Shown: positions 57,945-64,000 of the stretch, piece by piece
How the letters are laid out: each line of letters begins with the position of its first letter
Position numbering within the stretch: position 1 is the first letter of the stretch
NCBI GenBank assembly: GCA_003415625.1
Contig: PYIU01000009.1
Location: 1,364,001-1,428,000, forward strand
Source of the DNA: Aquanectria penicillioides
Taxonomy: Eukaryota; Ascomycota; Sordariomycetes; Hypocreales; Nectriaceae
Direction: 5' to 3'
Length of the DNA: 64,000 nt
Notes under the pieces: model-generated
Databases searched by the model: none
What the model saw: the letters and a program-made list of their open reading frames with translations, nothing else
What the model was told of the DNA's origin: nothing
Translations under genes and position numbers: made by a program

Positions 57945-60236
57945 ATGGCCAATTACTTCAAGGATCCCGATGCCGATGATCAACATAATGAATGGTTTGG
58001 GGATGTCCCTCAGATAAGTGAAAATCGCGGTCGGCGGTTTGACCCTGAAGTTTCTGTAATCCAACAGTACCTGCTAGCTCCCGATAAGCTTCATGATAAA
58101 TGGATCGAGCCATCAGCCCCATATAACCATAATATCGGCGACGGGTTCAGTGGCAATTTCGGTGACAGCTCCGTTAACAGGAGTGATGGTGGTGGTGGTG
58201 GTAGTAGTGTCGGTTGGCAAAGCCCCAGGAAGACATGGATTTGTCCATTCTGTCCTAACGGCGGCGGAAGATTCCAGTTCCTGGTGGCCCTCAAGACGCA
58301 TATCGGATGGTACCACAAGAGTCAATCAGAGTCGCAAACACATTCTGTCCATTGCATCCGATGCAGTCGCGATTTGACGGGCCCATCTTCATTTTTCAAT
58401 CACCTCAAGGAATGCTCATCCAGTTCAAGCGACGCAATTGGCACTACCTTGTCTGCAAATAAGGATTCCCAGCCTAGCAAGGGACAGCAGCCTGCAGTAA
58501 TGAAAGCAGGTTCCGATGCATTCTGTTCCAGCCAAGATGTCAAGGATTCTCATCAGTCTGTCCCAGCATATGGCGGGGACATTTTAGAGATGGTTTCCAA
58601 GATAGATTCAACAAAGTCCGGCGAATCGGCAAAGCATCAATTTGACTCAATATCTCAAGAGGACCAAGGTCAATATCAGCCCTGCGGGTACTCAAAATCT
58701 ATCCCAGCTGAGCCTTCGGGTGACGCAATTGAAGATGGGCTTTCCGATAAGCTTGTGCCTTTGAAACTTGAGTCCTCTAGAGCATCCAACTCCCCCGAAG
58801 CCACTATTTCAGACCCATTAGAACCCTCATCTCCAATCGCTTCAACACCAGACAATTTATCAGTCGCCCTCCTTGACTCATCCTCTTGTGGCTTGATCGA
58901 TACCTTCTCGTCTGATAGTGATGACAAGTCCTCCAGAACGACCAGGTATATGTCCCCAGGCGAAATCACAGCTCTAAAGAAGACTATTATAGTGGATCGC
59001 CTAATGACCCGGTTAAAGAGCTGGCTGGATCAAAAGTTCAACAGCTGGTCACATCAGAGATGCCACTGCTCCTCTGATGTGCTGCCCGGGTCTTGCACAC
59101 CGGGGGTCGCATTCTCTAGGACATCTGAGAAGCAGAAAATCGACAAGCGTCAGAGAGACTCATCCGATGACGAACAGGATGGCAATGATGGTGATGGGCA
59201 GAAACCTAGCCGCCGAAGAAGAAGGTTACAGGAGCAAGATCCACTACTAACCTTTGCCTGCCCCTTTTTCAAGCACAACCAAAGAAGATATCGGGGTTCG
59301 AAATGGAGAAGTTGCTGCGGGCCTGGGTGGCCAAATGTCCATAGGGTGAAGTACGTCCTCGCATGCAAACCATTGTAAAATGACAGCTACTGACATGATT
59401 CCAAGGGAACATATTTATCGCCGACACAATCTACCGCGATATCGATGCAATCGCTGTCAGCAGGACTTAAAATCGGCAACACGACTCTCTGAGCACCAAC
59501 GATCAAAAGTTATTTGCGAAATTCAAATACAGGAAGCTGAAGAGGGTGTCAATGAAGAACAAGAGAGATCTTTACGCTCAAGGAAGAAAAAGAATGGGAA
59601 GATGTCCGAAGAGGATAAATGGAACGAAGTGTACAAGGTTCTATTCCCTAATGAGAATCATATCCCATCCCCTTGTATGTATTCCAGGCCAATTCTTTCT
59701 ATTAACATCAGACAAGCCACGGATGTTTAACCGGAGATTTAGATTATGATATCTCGGGAAGTGGCGGGGTCGTTCTCAAGGACTTTGAGAGATTCCTCCG
59801 AGCCGAGTTTCCGCGACGGATGCGTCCTCAACTGGAGGAACTCATCGACGACAGTCTCAGAGAAACATGCACACCTGCCGTAATCGAGAGTATCGCTGTC
59901 GGTGTACTTCAGGGAATATTTGAAAACTTCGAGCACGACAGCAGAATCCAACAGATCCAACCGGCAGCCTTCCCAGATTCGGACATATCGAATTGCATTG
60001 AACCTGAACCAACCTCGGTCTTGACTCAATCTAGCACGCAAATAAGTGGGCCAGGTGATACAACTCAACATAATGGGTTTCCATGCTTGGACATCTTCTG
60101 TGACGAATCAAATTCACAATTTGACTTCAATATGTTGGACATCTTAGATACCTCAGAGCATGGGAAAAGATGTGACATGGGATATGAATGCGCGTACGAT
60201 GATGGCTCAGGGCTTGAAGACCCTGGATGTTTATAA
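57945..60236 (+). CDS. Fungal C2H2-type zinc-finger protein
   Basis: Three exons, 57945-59350, 59406-59674 and 59743-60236, 722 residues. A first finger-like motif occurs at about residues 100-130 (WICPFCPNGGGRFQFLVALK, then H and H in HIGWYH), followed by CIRCSRDL. The middle is Ser-rich and probably disordered. The second block spans the first intron: CPFFKHN, CCGPGWPNVHRVKEHIYRRH, then RYRCNRCQQDLKSATRLSEH and the segment SEEDKWNEVYKVLFPNE, a signature of a large ascomycete family. The C-terminal part (FERFLRAEFPRRMRPQLEEL) also recurs in that family. These proteins are usually regarded as nuclear, DNA- or protein-binding; the target is unknown. The poly-Gly run GGGGGSS comes from a GGT repeat. 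Confidence 0.85.
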
Positions 60237-60418
60237 TACGACTTATAGCTTATGCTGATGGCAAACAAGATCAGCCTTCAAAGGTTATTACCCTTCAAGC
60301 TAGTAGTATTATACGTCCATGTAATATCCTAGTGATACAGTATGTAAAAATCCAAATCTCAAACATCCAATTCTTCAGTCGTGCATTCCTTTACACGAAC
60401 AAACAGTCCCCTTCCCTT

Positions 60419-62122
60419 CTAAGCTTCTGGGACATAGACTCCGTCCTTGCACAGAACGACGACCTTTTTGAAAAAGCGGCGCCATTCGAGCGGATCGCCC
60501 TTGATCTTGACGAAACGCACGTCAAGCACTTCAGTGCCGTCCGGCAACGGCTGTTTGTCGACCTGGATCTCGCCATGCAAGCTTTGCTGACGACCGTCGA
60601 GGGCCTTGACCTTGAGAGTTGCGATGGGGTTGCTGTAGAGGTTGGGGGTTACGGGGGCCAGGGGCACGTTCAGGTGGTGCAGAGCGTCGTTGAGCATCTG
60701 GATGATGTGGGCGGGGGGCACGGCGGAAAAGAAACGGGTGAGTGACTCGGGAGGGCAGATGTCGCGGAAACGGCGGGCCTGTTGGGTGAGGCTCATGGAA
60801 GGGCCCGGTGTATGGGAGAATTGGGACATGGAGGGTTCGTCGGCGAGGGAGTCGAGCATCATGCGGCGGGCATCCTGAGCTCGCGATGGGAGAGATGAGG
60901 CGGGGGCGGCCATGGAGCGGAGAGCCGGACGTTCAAAGTCCCAATCGTGATCAGCGATGGGAACCTCAGGTTGAGTGGACGAGAAGCGACCGGCGTTGAG
61001 CCCGGTATCCATATCCATACTGTCGCTTGAGGGAGGCTGCTGAGAGGTGGCGGGCTGCTGGCTAAAGTCGATTCGGAGATTCTCAAGCATTCGAGTAGCG
61101 AGGTTGATGGGGTCGGTGACTCGTCCGTCAGCGGAGAGCAGAGCATTGTGACGAGTGTACCAAGGATGTTGGCGGATTTGGGCAAAGTTGAAGCGTTTTG
61201 TTGGATCGATACTCATCATGCCGCGGAGTAGGGAGAGCGCCTCGAGTGGTATTCTCTCCCACAGAGCGTCGGAACTCCGGCCAGAGTGACGGACGTACTC
61301 CTGGAACTCCCAACTACTCTGTGATGGCTCATCCCAGGGCGTATTACCGACAAGCAGGACGAAAAGAATAACGCCACAAGACCAAATATCGACCAGGTCG
61401 GGAGAGTATTTGGCTGCACCAGCTGCCTTCTTGTCGGCACGACCACAGGCAAGAATCTCAGGGGCGATGTAAGGGGGGCTTCCGCAGAGAGTTGAGCTCA
61501 GCTTGCGCTGGCCCTTGTACTCAAACATGGTGGCCATTCCAAAGTCAGCTAGCTTCAGAGAGCCATCTTGAGAAAGAAGAATGTTTTCTGGTTTAAGATC
61601 GCGGTGGGCAACGCCCTTGGAGTGCATAAAGCTCACACCGCTGACAAGCTGGACAAAGTAAACCTGGGCAATGTCCTGGCGAACACCAACATCGGCCTCG
61701 ATCTTGTCAAAAAGATCACCACCTTCGGCGTACTCCATGGCTATCCATCTCCAGATGGAATCTTCCCCTGAGGCGAACCATTCAATAATGTTTGGATGCT
61801 GACCGATGTGCGAGTGCAGCGAAACCTCCATGGCCAGCTGTTTCGTGGAGATTCGACCATGTTTAACTGCATAGCCCTTGTGTATCAGCTTGACAGCAAA
61901 GATGGGCGACTGTGCGTCAAGAGGAATTGCCTTTTTAATTCTGATGTTGGGTTTAGAGTTAGTAAATCAAAGTTTTGGCATTGGGATGCTCAAGGAGATA
62001 TTGTGCAGATCATCACTACAAGGGTGTGTGACTAACGAGGCATAGGCACCACGGCCAACCGTCTTGGAGACGATTCGAAAGGGAAGATCCCGTGGCAAAG
62101 GATCGAGCTGCGACTGCGACAT
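60419..62122 (-). CDS. chk1: DNA-damage checkpoint kinase Chk1
   Basis: Ser/Thr kinase activated by ATR/Rad3 after DNA damage, delaying mitosis. Two exons, 62122-62037 and 61940-60419, 535 residues. The glycine loop GRGAYAS is split by the intron. Other motifs are the ATP lysine in FAVKLIHKGYA, HRDLKPEN near residues 141-148, DFGMA at ~161 and PPYIAPEI at ~185, with an activation loop typical of Chk1 (KLSSTLCGSPPYIAPE). The linker contains SQ sites (DFSQQ, ATSQQ, MSQF) that could be ATR targets. The C-terminus (about 420-535) ends in a KA1-like regulatory domain with VLDVRFVKIKGDPLEWRRFF. Divergent from the Ubc11 gene across about 1 kb. Confidence 0.95.
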
Positions 62123-63148
62123 GTGAAAGAATGAAGGTTAGCAATGCTGAAGACTCAAACAAAAAAAATTTAAGAAATGATACAAACGAGAGGCTGTATG
62201 CTCTCATTCTGGTGCTGTTCACGCATATTTGAGCCTGCGTGAAAGCAGCAGGGAAACCCATGATTCACATCGTTCCCTTGCAATCCAGTGCATGAAGCAA
62301 GAATAACAAGACATACCATGATTGCGACTCTGTTAAATGGTAACCCTTGCTCTTGCCGGGTGGGACTAGTGGATGCACGTCGAGTCCAGGTAGAGAGTCG
62401 CGAACCTAACCTGCGTGTCGCCAGCTTGGTTGGTTGATCGTCAATGGTGCAGGCCTGTGAATGGGCTTTGTTCACACAAACTCGAGTGGTCGCGTCCGTC
62501 GCGTCCGCCCGCGTAAAGCCGTTTTGATTGTTGCCCCAAGCGGGCCGTCTCCCAAGAAACTGAACACACGAGTCAACCCCCCTAGCCCGCTGTTTAGAGC
62601 AAAAAAAATCGGCCGCATAGGCCCTGGCCGCCCACCAAAGGTGCCCTAAAAAGCCGCCGCCGCGCAGCATCCAGTGACGCTGTGGGTGGTTGCGGTGAGT
62701 GGCGGCCCCACGTTTCACCGCCCCTGGCTGGGCCGGGATCCATTGGCCGGGGAAGGCAGCGCCGCTCCGTTGCCCGTTGCTGCGGTAAACACTCGAGCCT
62801 GCTGTCTCTCATCACAACGCCGCCATTCATCCCACATTCGCGACTTTGCCCTCCTGTCGCATCCCAATCCCCAAACACGAAAAGAGTCGCGTCGGCTTTT
62901 CCCATCTAAAGTCCCTCTTAATCCCTCCCCCTTCTTCCGCCGCCACTTCCCGCTGCCATCCATCTATCTCTTCCCTCCCTCCCATACTTACATCCCCTCC
63001 TTCCGGCTCCGGAATTGCCTTTTGCACATACGAATTCCACACCACCACAAAATTTGTCACCTCTGCTGTGCTGGTTTGCTCCGCCCACCTCGTTGTAACT
63101 CGCACTTCCCTGTCTGTTCGACTTGTATCTTCACGTCATTGTTCCCAA
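62123..63148. promoter_or_regulatory. Divergent promoter, chk1 and ubc11
   Basis: 1,026 bp between divergent starts. The part next to ubc11 (62.9-63.1 kb) is C/T-rich, as in many fungal leaders. Open frames on both strands have no domain and are read as leader or promoter DNA. Confidence 0.5.
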
Positions 63149-63811
63149 ATGGATTACACCATGGAAGACAACCAGAACTCCGCTCCTGGCAGCGTCCAGG
63201 CTGCCAAGCTCGGCGGCAACCAGAAGGGCCCCGACTCCCAGAGCACCATCAAGAGGTTTGTCGTCGCAAAGCGTTTCGATAATGCTCCCAACATCAATGC
63301 TAACATGCGCCAGGTTGCAAACTGAGTTGATGCAACTCATGACCTCTCCTGCCCCCGGCGTCTCGGCGTTCCCAGGTGCTGATGGAAACCTCATGGCTTG
63401 GACCGCCACCATCGAGGGTCCTGACGACACCCCCTATGCTGGCCTCACTATGAAGCTCAGCTTCGCCTTCCCTTCAAACTACCCCTACGCTGCTCCCACC
63501 GTCCTCTTCAAGACGCCCATCTACCACCCTAATGTCGACTTCTCCGGCCGCATCTGCTTGGACATCCTCAAGGACAAGTGGACCGCCGCCTACAACATCC
63601 AGACCGTCTTGTTGAGTCTACAGAGCTTGCTCGGAGAGCCCAACAAGTAAGTTAACAACCTCAGTCCTCGCTCTAATTGATTTCGACGTGACGCTAACAT
63701 ACGTCAAGCGCATCTCCTCTCAATGGTGAGGCCGCAGAGCTCTGGGACAAGGACGCCGAGGAATTCAAGAAGAAGGTCCTAGGACGACACAGAGATATCG
63801 AGGATGAGTAA
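63149..63811 (+). CDS. ubc11: Ubiquitin-conjugating enzyme E2, UBE2C/Ubc11 type
   Basis: E2 that works with the APC/C to ubiquitinate mitotic cyclins and securin. Three exons, 63149-63255, 63314-63646 and 63709-63811, 180 residues. A ~35-residue N-terminal extension (MDYTMEDNQNSAPGS ...) is typical of the UBE2C class and limits APC/C activity in the human enzyme. The UBC fold follows: LQTELMQLM, GADGNLMAWTATIEGP, YPYAAPTVLFKTPIYHPNVD. The catalytic cysteine is in GRICLDILKDKW, then YNIQTVLLSLQSLLGEPN. The last exon closes with NASPLNGEAAELW. Introns lie at KR/LQTE and PNN/ASP. Confidence 0.96.
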
Positions 63812-64000
63812 GGGCAGGTCAATTTGGGTTTACGTGCATTGTTTGCTTGTATAGGAGAATTGGAGTCCTGGTGCATGGCTTGCTTTGGTGGCTTGTAGGA
63901 ATACGGGATTGCATGGCATTTTCCGCAAGTGGGCAAGGGAGGATATCCTTAGGGTCAGAAACAACAGACCGTAGTCGATGGTATATAATACCCTATCGAC
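63812..64000. other. 3' flank of ubc11 to window end
   Basis: Non-coding sequence after the ubc11 stop; no other feature seen before the window ends. Confidence 0.6.

Overview
The window is nuclear DNA of a filamentous ascomycete, most likely a Sordariomycete and probably Hypocreales. The evidence is short spliceosomal introns (about 45-90 nt, GTRNGT donors, CTNAC-like branch sites, YAG acceptors), long non-coding intergenic stretches, eukaryotic single-copy genes, a Pol III tRNA gene with an anticodon-loop intron, and protein families typical of Hypocreales (a NUC-2-type SPX-ankyrin-GDPD protein, a large fungal C2H2 family, a retropepsin-like family). The species cannot be told from the sequence alone.

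Layout. 1-11,991 holds no gene I can support; it is rich in homopurine tracts, microsatellites and a diverged duplication. 11,992-23,522 is a housekeeping block: nuc-2/PHO81-type phosphate sensor (-), mitochondrial PPR-like protein (-), CZIB/DUF866 zinc protein (+), Rpr2-type RNase P/MRP subunit (+) and ZPR1 (+). 23,831-24,494 is a non-autonomous DNA transposon with perfect 39-bp terminal inverted repeats and a TA target duplication. 25,402-26,209 is a small secretory-pathway single-pass membrane protein. 27,935-31,457 encodes an unrecognised protein with two copies of a ~90-residue module. 31.5-36.1 kb is non-coding. 36,145-37,523 is SEN54 (tRNA-splicing endonuclease), next to an intron-containing tRNA-Leu(UAG). 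37.9-42.8 kb is non-coding. 42,828-44,172 is an arrestin-like protein. 46,696-53,547 is a divergent pair: a retropepsin-like protein (-) and a ~1,286-residue protein of unknown family (+). 53.8-63.8 kb is a dense block: ribosomal protein uS5/RPS2 (-), mercaptopyruvate/thiosulfate sulfurtransferase (-), APC11 (+), a C2H2 zinc-finger protein (+), CHK1 (-) and the UBE2C/Ubc11-type E2 (+).

Functional links. APC11 and Ubc11 are the RING subunit and a dedicated E2 of the anaphase-promoting complex, and CHK1 lies between them, so three cell-cycle genes sit within 7 kb. SEN54, an intron-bearing tRNA and an Rpr2-type RNase P/MRP subunit all belong to tRNA maturation. The divergent retropepsin-like/unknown pair is the best candidate for an undescribed system.

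Quality note. Four coding regions (ZPR1, the repeat-module protein, SEN54 and the large unknown protein) are each broken by an apparent single-base deletion in or beside a C/G run. This points to homopolymer errors in the assembly rather than four pseudogenes. A fifth break of the opposite sign lies near the 5' end of the repeat-module gene.
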